Source of the DNA: Pseudoduganella albidiflava
GTDB taxonomy: Bacteria > Pseudomonadota > Gammaproteobacteria > Burkholderiales > Burkholderiaceae_D
Direction of reading: 5' to 3'
Assembly (NCBI RefSeq): GCF_004322755.1
Contig: NZ_CP036401.1
Coordinates: 2,914,001-2,978,000, forward strand
Length of the DNA stretch: 64,000 nt
Shown: positions 44,286-53,471 of the stretch, piece by piece
Layout of the letters: every line of letters starts with the position of its first letter
Numbering within the stretch: position 1 is the stretch's first letter
The notes under the pieces: generated by a model
Told to the model about the DNA's origin: nothing
Seen by the model: the letters and a program-made list of their open reading frames with translations, nothing else
Database searches by the model: none
Position numbers and translations under genes: made by a program

Positions 44286-44440
44286 TGGCTGTCTGCCGCT
44301 CGTAAAACGGTGGACCCGCATTGTAACCCAGCTAACGGCGCCTTGCCCAACCCGGCATTGTAATAATGCCATGGATGTTGCCTACCGTACGGAACGGCCC
44401 GCCGCTGGCTGGCACACTCGCTTCACCTTGAGGAGTGCCG

Positions 44441-45643
44441 ATGAAACCCGACGAACTGGTCACCGATCCCCCGCTGGCGGCGCGCGCGGCGGGGCTGCGC
44501 TATGTCACCGATGGCAAGCCGGGCCTGTCCCGCAGCGCCACCCCCGGCGGATTCCGCTATGTCGCCGCGGATGGCAGCGCGGTCGACGACGAGGCCACGC
44601 TGGCGCGCATCAAGGCACTGGCGATTCCGCCTGCCTGGACCGACGTGTGGATCTGCCCGCAGGCCAACGGCCACCTGCAGGCCACCGGCCGGGATGCGCG
44701 CGGCCGCAAGCAGTACCGCTACCACGCGCGCTGGCGCAGCGTGCGCGACGACGTGAAGTACGAGCGCATGATCGCCTTCGGCCAGGCGCTGCCCGGCATC
44801 CGCCAGGCCGTCGACGCGGCGCTGAAGCTGCCGGGACTGCCGCGCGAGAAAGTGCTGGCCACCATCGTCTACCTGCTGGAGCATACGATGATGCGCATCG
44901 GGAACGAGGAATATGCGCGGGAGAACAAGTCGTTCGGCTTGACGACGCTGCGCAACCGCCACGTGCGGGTCGATGGCCGCGAGGTGGAATTCCGCTTCCG
45001 CGGCAAGAGCGGCGTGTTCCACGACGTGAAAGTGGCCGACCGCCGCCTGGCGCGCATCATCGAGCGGATGCGCGACCTGCCGGGCCAGGAACTGTTCCAG
45101 TACGTCGACGACGACGGCACCACGCATGCGATCGACTCTTCCGACGTCAACGACTATCTGCGCGGCATCACCGGCGAAGACTACACGGCCAAGGATTTCC
45201 GCACATGGTCCGGCACCGTGCTGGCCGCGCTGGCGCTGCAGGCATTCGAGAAATTCGATTCCGAGACCCAGGCCAAGAAGAACGTGGTGCGGGCCATCGA
45301 ATCGGTGGCAAAGAAGCTCGGCAACACGCCGTCGGTGTGCCGCAAGTGCTATGTGCACCCGGCCGTGGTGGAAGCGTATATGGACGGCGCCGAGCTGGCC
45401 GCGCTGCGTGCCCGTGCCGAGGCGGAATTCACCAGCGACCTGCACACGCTGCAGCCCGAGGAAGCCGCCGTGCTGGCACTGCTGCAGGAGCGGCTGGCCC
45501 GGGCCGCCGAGCAGGTCAAGCCGGCCCAGGTCAAGTCGACGCCGCGCAAGGGAAGGCGCAACGCGGGGGCGAAGAGCGCGGAGGACAAGAGCAAGCGCGG
45601 CGCACCCGGCAGGGCTCCGCGTGCGCCGGTCTCCGCCGCCTGA
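44441..45643 (+). CDS. DNA topoisomerase IB (bacterial, poxvirus-like)
   Basis: A 400-residue enzyme. The N-terminal domain (about 10-85) includes AIPPAWTDVWICP; the catalytic core has GRKQYRYHARW, YLLEHTMMRIGNEEYA, SFGLTTLRNRHV and KDFRTWSGT, and the active-site Tyr lies in SVCRKCYVHPAV (near residue 303). These match type IB topoisomerases, which relax supercoils through a 3'-phosphotyrosine. The C-terminal tail is Lys/Arg-rich (RKGRRNAGAKSAEDKSKRG), probably for DNA binding. The ATG follows GAGGAG. Housekeeping and stand-alone. Confidence 0.95.
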   Translation: MKPDELVTDPPLAARAAGLRYVTDGKPGLSRSATPGGFRYVAADGSAVDDEATLARIKALAIPPAWTDVWICPQANGHLQATGRDARGRKQYRYHARWRSVRDDVKYERMIAFGQALPGIRQAVDAALKLPGLPREKVLATIVYLLEHTMMRIGNEEYARENKSFGLTTLRNRHVRVDGREVEFRFRGKSGVFHDVKVADRRLARIIERMRDLPGQELFQYVDDDGTTHAIDSSDVNDYLRGITGEDYTAKDFRTWSGTVLAALALQAFEKFDSETQAKKNVVRAIESVAKKLGNTPSVCRKCYVHPAVVEAYMDGAELAALRARAEAEFTSDLHTLQPEEAAVLALLQERLARAAEQVKPAQVKSTPRKGRRNAGAKSAEDKSKRGAPGRAPRAPVSAA

Positions 45644-45772
45644 TGGCCGGGCGGTGAACGTCGGGCAGGCGGTGTCGGGCAAGCTTCCGACTGGCCCATG
45701 CGGCGTGCTCCTACGGCCGCGCGCGGCGCGCCGTGACAGAATCGGCGCACCATGAACCGAAAGGAGCAAGCC

Positions 45773-46630
45773 ATGAATATGCATGCGAAACGCAACGCCG
45801 TCATGCTGGCGGCCGTGCTGGCCGCTTCCGCCGCGACGGCGCAGACCGTCACCACGCCGGCGACGGGCGGCCAGGTCAACACTGGCATAAACAGCAGCGT
45901 GAACACGGGCAGCAGCGTGAATACCGGCGTCAACCGTGGCACCGTCGCCGCGCCCGTGAACCGTGCCCCGACACGTGCACCGGCGCCGGCGCCGGCCCCC
46001 GTCAACGGTGCGATGCCTTCGGCTACCGGCGTGGTCGGCACGCCGGGCGTAACCACGCCGCTGGGCACGGTCGGCAACACCACCAGCGGCGCCACCCTGT
46101 CGCAGGGGCAGACCGGCTCTTCCACCACCACCATCGGCCCGTCGAGCATGACCAGCGCGCCCGGCACGACCGGCACGATGAACCCGGCCGGCACCGTGAA
46201 TCCGACCGGCACGATGAACGCCACCGGTACCGTGAACCCGACCGGCACGCCGGCCGCGTCAGGCGGCACTTATAACAGCGTGACGCCGGCCGGCACCAAC
46301 CGCTCGACCACGACACGCGGCGCGGCGGGTTCCCGTGCCGGCGGCACCACGTCCGGCGCCTCCGCTACCGGTGTCACCGGCAGCGGCGCCACCGGCAGCG
46401 GAGGCACTGGCAGCGGCGTCGCGACGGGCACCAGCGGCACGGGCGTCGGCGCGAGCGGCACTACGACGGGCACCAGCGGTACCGGTGGCATGACCACGGG
46501 GACCAGCGGCACGACCACCGGCACCAGCGGCACGGGTACCGGCGCGTCGGGCACGGCAACGGGGACTTCCGGTACCACTGGTACTACAGGTACCACCGGT
46601 ACCAGCACGACGGGCGGTGGCACCCGATAA
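45773..46630 (+). CDS. Secreted Gly/Thr/Ser-rich low-complexity protein
   Basis: A 285-residue protein. Signal peptide MNMHAKRNAVMLAAVLAASAATAQ is followed by a body almost free of charged residues and made of Gly, Thr, Ser, Ala, Asn, Pro and Val. Early part: NTG/INS/SVN repeats (residues 30-60). Middle: GTMN/GTVNPTG repeats. The last third is (GTSGT)(TTGTSG) units. No fold is recognised; it looks disordered, glycine-threonine adhesive or matrix-like. The AAAGGAG site fixes the ATG at 45773 against an earlier ATG at 45752. The repeats at DNA level invite length variation. Confidence 0.7.
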   Translation: MNMHAKRNAVMLAAVLAASAATAQTVTTPATGGQVNTGINSSVNTGSSVNTGVNRGTVAAPVNRAPTRAPAPAPAPVNGAMPSATGVVGTPGVTTPLGTVGNTTSGATLSQGQTGSSTTTIGPSSMTSAPGTTGTMNPAGTVNPTGTMNATGTVNPTGTPAASGGTYNSVTPAGTNRSTTTRGAAGSRAGGTTSGASATGVTGSGATGSGGTGSGVATGTSGTGVGASGTTTGTSGTGGMTTGTSGTTTGTSGTGTGASGTATGTSGTTGTTGTTGTSTTGGGTR

Positions 46631-46641
46631 AAAGGTGTCCG

Positions 46642-47562
46642 GTGAGTGATGTCCGTGTTTGCGAAGTACTGGTGATCGGCGGCGGACCCGGCGGCCTGAC
46701 GGCCGCCGTCTACCTGCGGCGTTTCCGCCGCGACGTGATCGTCGCGGACAAGGGCAACAGCCGCCTGTCGCTGATCCCCGTGAGCCACAACTATCCCGGC
46801 TTTCCCGGCGGCGTGCCGGGCCGCGAGCTGCTCGGCCGTCTGCGCGAGCAGCTCGAGTGTTATGGTGGTGCGGTGGACGATATCGAGATCACCGCGCTGA
46901 AGAAGGTCGATGACGTGTTCGTGGCCAGCCACGAAGGCGGTGAAATCCACACGCCCGTGGTGGTGCTGGCGACCGGTGTCGCCGATGCCGGCCTGCCCGT
47001 CGAGGGCTGGCCCGATGCCGTGGCCGCCGGCGCGGTGCGACTGTGCCCGGTGTGCGACGGCTACGACATCCTCGACAAGCGCGTCGCCGTCGCCTCCCAG
47101 CCCCACAACCGCACCGGGCATGCGCTGTTCATGCGCACTTTCTCGTGCGACGTAACCCTGTTCGAACGGGACCCCGAGACACCGCTGTCGGCGGAGGAGG
47201 CGGAGAAGCTGCGCGTTGCCGGCGTGCGCTATGTGGACGCGCCGCTGAAGGGCGTGACGCTGACGGAGGCGATGGAACCGGTGCTCCACACCGAAGACGG
47301 CGCCGACCACCGCTTCGACGTGTTCTATCCGATGCTGGGGGAGAAGGCCCGCTCCGGCCTGGCGCAAGCGCTCGGCGCCCGCTGCGGCGAATGCGAGAAG
47401 CTGATCGTCGACGACCATGGGCGCACCACGGTGCCGGGGCTGTACGCGGTTGGCGACGTGGTGCTGGGCCTGAACCAGATCAGCGTGGCGACCGGCCAGG
47501 CGGCGATCGCCGCGACCGCCATCCATAACGCGCTGCCGTGGCGGTTCCGGCACCGGCATTGA
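46642..47562 (+). CDS. Thioredoxin-reductase-like flavoprotein with degenerate NADPH site
   Basis: A 306-residue protein. FAD motif VLVIGGGPGGLTAAVYLRR (residues 9-27) and second FAD motif VPGLYAVGDVVLGLNQISVA at the C-terminus are intact. The redox CxxC is present as LCPVCDGYD. The NADPH-binding segment that should read GGGxSA reads VAVASQPHNRTGHA, with no GxGxxA. That makes NADPH binding doubtful and places it with NADPH-independent or ferredoxin-type relatives (inference). GTG start with AAGGTG upstream. It stands alone after the Gly/Thr-rich gene, with no thioredoxin gene near. Confidence 0.85.
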   Translation: MSDVRVCEVLVIGGGPGGLTAAVYLRRFRRDVIVADKGNSRLSLIPVSHNYPGFPGGVPGRELLGRLREQLECYGGAVDDIEITALKKVDDVFVASHEGGEIHTPVVVLATGVADAGLPVEGWPDAVAAGAVRLCPVCDGYDILDKRVAVASQPHNRTGHALFMRTFSCDVTLFERDPETPLSAEEAEKLRVAGVRYVDAPLKGVTLTEAMEPVLHTEDGADHRFDVFYPMLGEKARSGLAQALGARCGECEKLIVDDHGRTTVPGLYAVGDVVLGLNQISVATGQAAIAATAIHNALPWRFRHRH

Positions 47563-47637
47563 GCCCGAATGCAGGCTCAAGGGCACACCCTGAAGCCGCG
47601 AAGCATCGAAGAATTGATGCCGTTGGTCAAGCGTGAC

Positions 47638-47728
47638 CCGACACATTGACAGCGCATGCAGTCACCCCTACAGCGAAGGGCCGGGGTCAGACCCGTCGGG
47701 TCTGACCCCAGAATTTCGTTCTTGGGGT
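47638..47728. repeat. Palindromic dispersed element, short form (copy 3), reversed
   Basis: In reverse orientation it has the conserved tail (GCGCATGCAGT), the outer arm CACCCC...GGGGT, and a core of arms GGGGTCAGACCCG around one T. The element lies between the flavoprotein and the glycosyltransferase gene ends. Confidence 0.88.
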
Positions 47729-47817
47729 AAGCGCATGCAACAGTGGCATGCAAATGATGGCTTTCGTTGACCCTGACCGTTGGGTACCGCCCGGAACCCC
47801 ACTGCCCACGCCGAGAC

Positions 47818-47849
47818 GAAAAAAAAGGGAGCCGCCAGGCTCCCTTTTT
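47818..47849. terminator. Bidirectional intrinsic terminator
   Basis: A perfect stem GGGAGCC/GGCTCCC with loop GCCA is flanked by A-run and T-run. It serves the leftward glycosyltransferase gene (stop 19 bp away) and can also stop rightward transcripts. Confidence 0.88.
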
Positions 47850-47867
47850 CCGTGACTCAGCCTACCG

Positions 47868-49160
47868 TTACTCCGCTTTCGCGGCAGGCTGCGCGCCCGC
47901 CGCGGCGGCGATCGCCGGCGCTACCTGGTAGGTACCGACCCCGCCGATCAGCGAGCCGACCTTGGTGGACGAGGTGGCCGTGGTGCGCAGCGGGTTGACG
48001 TTCGGCGCATTGTGCGGTGCTTCGCCGTACGACATCTCCGGCGCCGTCAGGCGGGCGAACTTGCGCGCCGGCGTGGTGTTCTCGATCAGGTCGCGCATGC
48101 GCGCCGCCGTGTTTTCCCAGGACGTCTTGGCCACGACTTCGCGCATCTTGCGCTCCATCTCGGCGGTCTGCTCGGCCGTCTGGGCCAGCGCCGCTTCCAC
48201 GTGGGCGACGAATTCCTCGGCCGTGTGGCCGATCGCCACCACGTGCGAATACGGCTGTTCGACGTCGCGGATCGGGGTGGACACGATCGGCAGTTCGGCG
48301 GCCATGTATTCCAGCACCTTGGTCGGGCTGATGAACTTGGTGGCCTCGTTGATCGCGAACGGCATCAGGCAGACATCCCAGCCGGCCAGGAACTTCGGCA
48401 GGTCATCGTAGCCGCGCTGGCCCATGTAGTGGATATTGGGGCGCTGCGGCAGGTGCGCCGGGTCGATCTTGACCACCGGGCCCACCAGCACGATCTGCCA
48501 GTCGGGATTGGCGTCGGCGATCTTGGCGGTCAGCTCGGTATCGAAGCGCTCGTCGATCACGCCATAGAAGCCCAGGCGCGGATGGGGGATGTGGGCCTGG
48601 TCGGGATGGCTGGCCGCACGGTCCAGCGCGTGGGCGAAGTGCTGCGCATCGACCGAGCTGGAGAAGCAGTGGGCGTTCGAATGGCGGTTCTTCTTGGCTT
48701 CGTACAGGCTCGGGCCGCCGGTGAACACCAGGTCGGCGATATTGAGCAGGGCGGTTTCGCGCTGCAGCAGCTGGCGCGGCGGGTTCTTGAAGGCGGACAG
48801 TTCATCCATGCAGTCGTACACCACCAGGCTCGCGTGCAGTTGCGGCAGCAGCGGCAGCGCCATCGGCGTGTAGAACCAGACGATCGGATCCTCGCCTTCC
48901 GGCACCAGCTTGGCGACCATCGGCTGCACCAGGGGAATCTGGTCGTCATGGAAGCCATGCTGCTGCACCGGCGTGTGCGGCTGGCAGACGGTGATGTTCG
49001 GCGCCGGCTGCCAGGTCTTCATGAAGCTTTCGCCGTCGTGATGAATGGGCTCTTCCACCAGCACGATCTTGTAATGTTTGGCCAGGCGGGTCAGCAGGTG
49101 CTGTGGGCGCTGAAAGACAAAGTCCCAACGCAGGTGGCAGAACACGATAATGGTCGACAT
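47868..49160 (-). CDS. Glycosyltransferase, GT-B fold (family 1/4-like)
   Basis: A 430-residue cytosolic protein. The N-terminal Rossmann-like half (HLRWDFVFQRPQHLLTRLAKHYKI, YDCMDELSAFKNPP) is followed by a C-terminal half with VGPVVKIDPAHLPQRPNIHYMGQ, DVCLMPFA and SPTKVLEYMAAELPIVS, the donor-site region of GT-B enzymes. Donor and acceptor are unknown. The last 45 residues are low-complexity (Ala, Thr, Ser) and look disordered. AAGGGAG precedes the ATG. It is co-oriented with the GH2 gene 123 bp upstream. Confidence 0.85.
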   Translation of the reverse strand: MSTIIVFCHLRWDFVFQRPQHLLTRLAKHYKIVLVEEPIHHDGESFMKTWQPAPNITVCQPHTPVQQHGFHDDQIPLVQPMVAKLVPEGEDPIVWFYTPMALPLLPQLHASLVVYDCMDELSAFKNPPRQLLQRETALLNIADLVFTGGPSLYEAKKNRHSNAHCFSSSVDAQHFAHALDRAASHPDQAHIPHPRLGFYGVIDERFDTELTAKIADANPDWQIVLVGPVVKIDPAHLPQRPNIHYMGQRGYDDLPKFLAGWDVCLMPFAINEATKFISPTKVLEYMAAELPIVSTPIRDVEQPYSHVVAIGHTAEEFVAHVEAALAQTAEQTAEMERKMREVVAKTSWENTAARMRDLIENTTPARKFARLTAPEMSYGEAPHNAPNVNPLRTTATSSTKVGSLIGGVGTYQVAPAIAAAAGAQPAAKAE

Positions 49161-49183
49161 GGTTTCTCCCTTGCCCGTAACGG

Positions 49184-49211
49184 GTCGTTAATTGTGAGTC
49201 GTGAATTGTGA
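49184..49211. repeat. Two 14-bp tandem repeats upstream of the glycosyltransferase gene
   Basis: GTCGTTAATTGTGA and GTCGTGAATTGTGA lie back to back, one base different, in the spacer between the GH2 and glycosyltransferase genes. Confidence 0.85.
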
Positions 49212-49283
49212 TGCTGCTGTTCGCCCGGTCTGGGGAGACCGGGCAGGAATGCTGTCTCGGGTCCGCTTCGGACCCGGCGCCGG

Positions 49284-51071
49284 TCACGCTGGCGCGGGCG
49301 GATCCTGCGCGACGAGCTGGACGCTGCGGGTAGCCGCGCTGATCTTCTCGAACGGAATCTTCGGCGTGCGGTCCGCGTTCAGCAGCCCGTTTGCTTCCTG
49401 GTACGTATCGGCGAACTGCGTATAGCAGAAGCCGGAAAACATCTGCGTCTCGTTCACCACCTTCAGCAGGGCGGTGTAGTGCTCGTAGAACGACTCGGCC
49501 GTGTTGGCCCGCGAATAGCCCCACGTGTCGATGTCCGGGGCCTTCGTGTCGAAGGCGATGCCGCCGAATTCCGTCAGCACGATCGGCTGGCCGCGGTGCG
49601 GGAAGCCGTCCAGCGTCAGGATGCGGCCGCCCGGACGGCGCTGGTCGAACAGCGTGCGGGCCGGATCGCTGACTTCGTAGCGCGCCTTGATGCGCTGCGG
49701 ATCGCTGTCGTAATCGTGAATGCCGAGGATGTCGGTGGCCGACGCTTCCCAGCCATCGTTGCCGATCACGGGCCGCGTGGAATCCATCATCCGCGTCATG
49801 TGATACAGCGCTTCCACGGCGTTCCGATGTGCCTGCATCGACGTCAAATTCGGCACGCCCCACGACTCGTTGAACGGCACCCACACGATCACGCACGGGT
49901 GGCTGTAGTCGCGTTCGATCGCTTCCTGCCATTCCTTGATCAGGCGCGTCATCGACTTCGGACTGAACGAGTACGCGGAAGGCATTTCCTCCCACACCAT
50001 CAGGCCCAGCTTGTCCGCCCAGTACAGGTAGCGCGGATCCTCGATCTTCTGGTGCTTGCGCACGCCGTTGAAGCCCATCAGCTTGGCCAGTTCGACGTCG
50101 CGCTTCAATGCCGCGTCGTTCGGCGCCGTGATGCCGCTGTCCGGCCAGTAACCCTGGTCCAGCACCAGGCGCAGCGGGTAGGGCCTTCCATTCAACATGA
50201 AGCGGTCCCGGTTGATCGCCACTGAACGCAGTGCTGTATAGGATCGTACCGTTTCCAGCTCTTCGCCGTCGCACCGCAGGGTGAGCTCCACGTCGAGCAG
50301 GGTCGGGCGTTCCGGGCTCCACAGCAGGTCGTTGCGCGAATCGTCGATGCCGGGGTCGGAAATGGCGATCTTGCGGTGTGCTTCCTGGCCCATCAGCTTG
50401 TATTCGTCGTCGGCCAGCAGCACTTCGCCGTGCCACAGCTTGACTTCCACGGTGAGCTTTTCGCGCCGGTCGCCGGCCGCCTGGATGTCGCAACCGATCT
50501 CGAAGCCGTCGAAATGGGGCGTCCACCTGATGCCTTTCAGGTAGGTGGCAGGCACCTGCTCGAGCCAGACGGTCTGCCAGATGCCGGTGGTGCGCGGATA
50601 CCAGATCGAGTGCGGTTCCAGCTGCCAGTCCTGCTTTCCGCGCGGCTTGGCCAGGTCGTGCGGATCGTCTTCCGCGCGCAGCACGATCACCTGCCGCTGG
50701 CCTTCGACCAGCGCATCGGTGATATCGACGTGGAACGATGTATGGCCGCCCAGGTGGGTCGTGACGAGCCGGTCGTTGACCCAGACCTTGGCTTCGTAGT
50801 CCACCGCACCGAAGTGCAGGATGGTGCGCTCGCCGCGGCCCTGCATGTCGAATTCCAGCCGGTACCATGCGATCGTGTGGAAACCCATGTCGTGGATGCC
50901 GGAGAGCTTCGTCTCGGGCGCATAGGGCACCTGGATCTCGTGCGTCCACTCGATGCCCTGGTCGGGGCGGCAGAAACGCCGCTCGTCGTCATAGGCGAAC
51001 TGCCAGGTCCCGTTCAGGTTTTGCCAGTTGTCGCGAACCAGTTGCGGTCGCGGATATTCGAAGTCACTCAT
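49284..51071 (-). CDS. Glycoside hydrolase family 2 enzyme (beta-galactosidase/glucuronidase-like)
   Basis: A 595-residue enzyme without a signal peptide. It has the sugar-binding jelly roll (residues 10-180: GTWQFAYDDERRF, ETKLSGIHDMGFHTIAWYR), an immunoglobulin-like linker (about 180-270) and a TIM barrel (about 275-590). The barrel has acid/base Glu in VIVWVPFNESWG and nucleophile Glu in PIVLTEFGGIAFD. The linkage and sugar cannot be set. AAGAGGATC precedes the ATG. It is transcribed with the glycosyltransferase, so both may act on one cytosolic glycan or oligosaccharide (inference). Confidence 0.9.
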   Translation of the reverse strand: MSDFEYPRPQLVRDNWQNLNGTWQFAYDDERRFCRPDQGIEWTHEIQVPYAPETKLSGIHDMGFHTIAWYRLEFDMQGRGERTILHFGAVDYEAKVWVNDRLVTTHLGGHTSFHVDITDALVEGQRQVIVLRAEDDPHDLAKPRGKQDWQLEPHSIWYPRTTGIWQTVWLEQVPATYLKGIRWTPHFDGFEIGCDIQAAGDRREKLTVEVKLWHGEVLLADDEYKLMGQEAHRKIAISDPGIDDSRNDLLWSPERPTLLDVELTLRCDGEELETVRSYTALRSVAINRDRFMLNGRPYPLRLVLDQGYWPDSGITAPNDAALKRDVELAKLMGFNGVRKHQKIEDPRYLYWADKLGLMVWEEMPSAYSFSPKSMTRLIKEWQEAIERDYSHPCVIVWVPFNESWGVPNLTSMQAHRNAVEALYHMTRMMDSTRPVIGNDGWEASATDILGIHDYDSDPQRIKARYEVSDPARTLFDQRRPGGRILTLDGFPHRGQPIVLTEFGGIAFDTKAPDIDTWGYSRANTAESFYEHYTALLKVVNETQMFSGFCYTQFADTYQEANGLLNADRTPKIPFEKISAATRSVQLVAQDPPAPA

Positions 51072-51853
51072 GGGATCCTCTTTTAGTTATGTGGCCGTTG
51101 TTGGGCATGAAGATGATCGGCGTGTGGGCAGCGGGAACTGCAGTGCCGGGGTGACGCGGTGCCGTCGCGAAGATGGCACCGCTGGCCCTGGCATTGCCCT
51201 GATCGACGGCGCCGTCCCGCGGCAGCGGCCGTGCCGATGCGGCACAAGGCCGGCGCGGCGAACGGTACCGCATCGGGTACTCCGCCACCGCACTGGCTGT
51301 AAGGGGATTCGCAGGTGGGCGCGCCGTGGAAGAGAGCAGAACCGCGGGGAGCGAAGCCGCGCGGAGCAAGCCCGGGAGCGCGAAGCCGGCCGGCGCGCCT
51401 GGGGCCGGCACAGCCGAAGGAGAAAGGCGCGATTGGATCCGCGGTATGCCGCTGAAGCGCGCTGCGCGGTCCCGGATGCACCGGGCGCCGTGCGGCGCTG
51501 GCGCTGGGCCGTTGCCGTATGGCTGTGGTGCAGGGCAGGACGCGTGGCGGTACATGTGACAGGTTCCCTTTTCGATGGCTTCGAGTGGCAATCCTATCAA
51601 GTATTGAAGTCCCTACAAGTCAATTCCGCGCGGCAATAACAGGCGTTTTCGACTCATCAGTTCGTAACTTCCGGTTACTATCCGGGGCATTCCGCCGCTG
51701 CTATGAGGGAAGGCTAACCGGCGGTTAAATTCGTGTAGGAGGAGTCCCGCATGGGACATGGTCAAGAGCTGACACCATGAAAGCAATTATTCGCAATGCC
51801 AGCTCCCGCTCATGTGCGCCTCATGTGCCCTTCATGTGCACCTCATGCGGCGA
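51072..51853. other. 782-bp spacer with palindromes and a leader-like mini-ORF
   Basis: No recognised gene. The left 450 bp is GC-rich and open in several frames by chance. The right part is less GC-rich and has inverted repeats GTAAC/GTTAC (51664-51678) and TAACCG-G-CGGTTA (51715-51727). AGGAGG (51737-51742) is followed by a 9-codon open frame at 51751-51780. That frame overlaps (ATGA) a second frame of 60 codons running into the purine permease antisense strand. Confidence 0.45.
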
Positions 51854-53152
51854 TCACGCGCCCAGCCAGGTGTACTTGAAGAGGAAGACGAGGGCGATCA
51901 CCCAGACCACGGCCTTCACTTCGCGGATCCTGCCGGTCAGCAGTTTCAGCGCGGCGTAGGTGATGAAGCCGAACGCGATGCCGTGGGCGATCGAGTAGGT
52001 GAAGGGAATCAGCAGCGCGGTAACGGCGGCCGGGATGCTTTCGGTGCTTTCGTTCCATTCGATGTCGGCCAGGTCGCGCAGCATCAGGCAGGAAACGAAC
52101 AGCAGGGCGGGCGCGGTGGCGTACGCGGGCACGACACCGGCCAGCGGCGAAATGAACAACGCCGCCAGGAACAGCAGGGCGACGACCACGGCGGTCAGCC
52201 CGGTACGGCCGCCCGCCTGCACGCCGGCCGCGCTTTCCACGTAGGCGGTGGTGCTGGACGTGCCCATCACCGCGCCCACCACGATGGCGGTACTGTCGGC
52301 CATCAGCGCCTTGTTCAGCCGTTCCATCTTGCCCTCGACCAGCAGGCCGGCACGGGCCGCCACGCCCATCAGCGTGCCCGTCGCGTCGAACAGCTCGACG
52401 AGGAAGAACACCAGCACGACGTTGAGGATGCCGGTGCCGAACGCGCCGGCGATATCGAGCTTGGCGAAGGTGGGGGCGAGCGAAGGCGGGGCCGAGAAGA
52501 TGCCGTTGAAGGTGTTGCCGCCGAAGAAGAACGACAGCACGGTGACGATGACGATGCCGATCAGGATGGCGCCCTTCACGCGCAGCCGGTCCAGCGCGAC
52601 GATCAGCAGGAAGCCGACGATGGCCAGCAGCGCCGGCGCCTTGTGCAGGTCGCCGACGGTGACCATGGTGGCCGCGTTCGCGGTGACGATGCCGGCGCTC
52701 TTCAGCGCGATCAGGCCGAGGAACAGCCCCAGGCCGACCGTGATGGCCGTGCGCAGGGAACTGGGAATGCCCTTGACGATCATTTCCCGCAAGCCGAAGA
52801 TCGAGATGATCAGGAACAGGCAGCCCGAAATGAACACGGCACCCAGCGCCGTCTGCCATGGCACGCCCATGCCGAGCACGACCGCGTAGGCGAAGTAGGC
52901 GTTCAAGCCCATGCCGGGCGCCATGCCGATCGGATAGTTGGCGTACAGCCCCATGATCAGCGTGCCGAGCGCGGCCGCGAGACAGGTGGCGACGAACACG
53001 GCATCCTTCGGCACGCCGGCATCGGCCAGGATCGCCGGATTCACGAAGATGATGTAGGCCATCGTCAGGAAGGTCGTGATACCGGCCACGACTTCCGTGC
53101 GCACATCCGTGCCGGCTTCCTTCAGTTTGAACAGTCTTTCAGCAATGGACAC
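51854..53152 (-). CDS. NCS2-family purine permease (hypoxanthine/guanine/adenine type)
   Basis: A 432-residue protein of the AzgA/GhxP/AdeP branch of NCS2: RTEVVAGITTFLTMAYIIFVNP, GMGLNAYFAYAVV, the QTALGAVF helix, TATGTLMGVA-like FDATGTLMGVA, SSTTAYVESAAGV and PAYATAPALLFV. About 14 helices in a 7+7 inverted arrangement; it imports purine bases by proton symport. The exact base is unclear. The start is GTG at 53152 with GGGGAG before it. A spacer with 11-bp repeats follows upstream. Confidence 0.9.
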   Translation of the reverse strand: MSIAERLFKLKEAGTDVRTEVVAGITTFLTMAYIIFVNPAILADAGVPKDAVFVATCLAAALGTLIMGLYANYPIGMAPGMGLNAYFAYAVVLGMGVPWQTALGAVFISGCLFLIISIFGLREMIVKGIPSSLRTAITVGLGLFLGLIALKSAGIVTANAATMVTVGDLHKAPALLAIVGFLLIVALDRLRVKGAILIGIVIVTVLSFFFGGNTFNGIFSAPPSLAPTFAKLDIAGAFGTGILNVVLVFFLVELFDATGTLMGVAARAGLLVEGKMERLNKALMADSTAIVVGAVMGTSSTTAYVESAAGVQAGGRTGLTAVVVALLFLAALFISPLAGVVPAYATAPALLFVSCLMLRDLADIEWNESTESIPAAVTALLIPFTYSIAHGIAFGFITYAALKLLTGRIREVKAVVWVIALVFLFKYTWLGA

Positions 53153-53399
53153 GGCGCGTTCTCCCCAATTGTTGTGTTATCGGCCGAAGCATACCACCCG
53201 CTTCCGATGCGGAAGCCATTTGCAAAGGCATATAGTAATAAGTGTTGCAATCATATAATTCCCTGGCAATTTTGTGGGTGACTACGATCTTGCATGCCGG
53301 TGCGGCGTGGCTGCGACGCGGACGACATTGGTCCAGTCGGGTCCGGCGCGCTGGCACCCCGCCGTTGCCCTGTTTGCAGCCCGTCCTGCGGCGTTCTAT

Positions 53400-53448
53400 G
53401 CGACTTATTTGCAACTTCTTTGCAACTTCTTTGCAACTTGCCTGCAAC
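53400..53448. repeat. Four to five 11-bp tandem repeats
   Basis: GCAACTTCTTT recurs at exactly 11 bp (GCAAC at 53411, 53422, 53433 and 53444), with a diverged unit before. It is AT-rich for the window and lies between the purine permease start and the ABC-F stop. Confidence 0.9.
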
Positions 53449-53471
53449 CGATTTTGCAGCGCGTTCACGAC

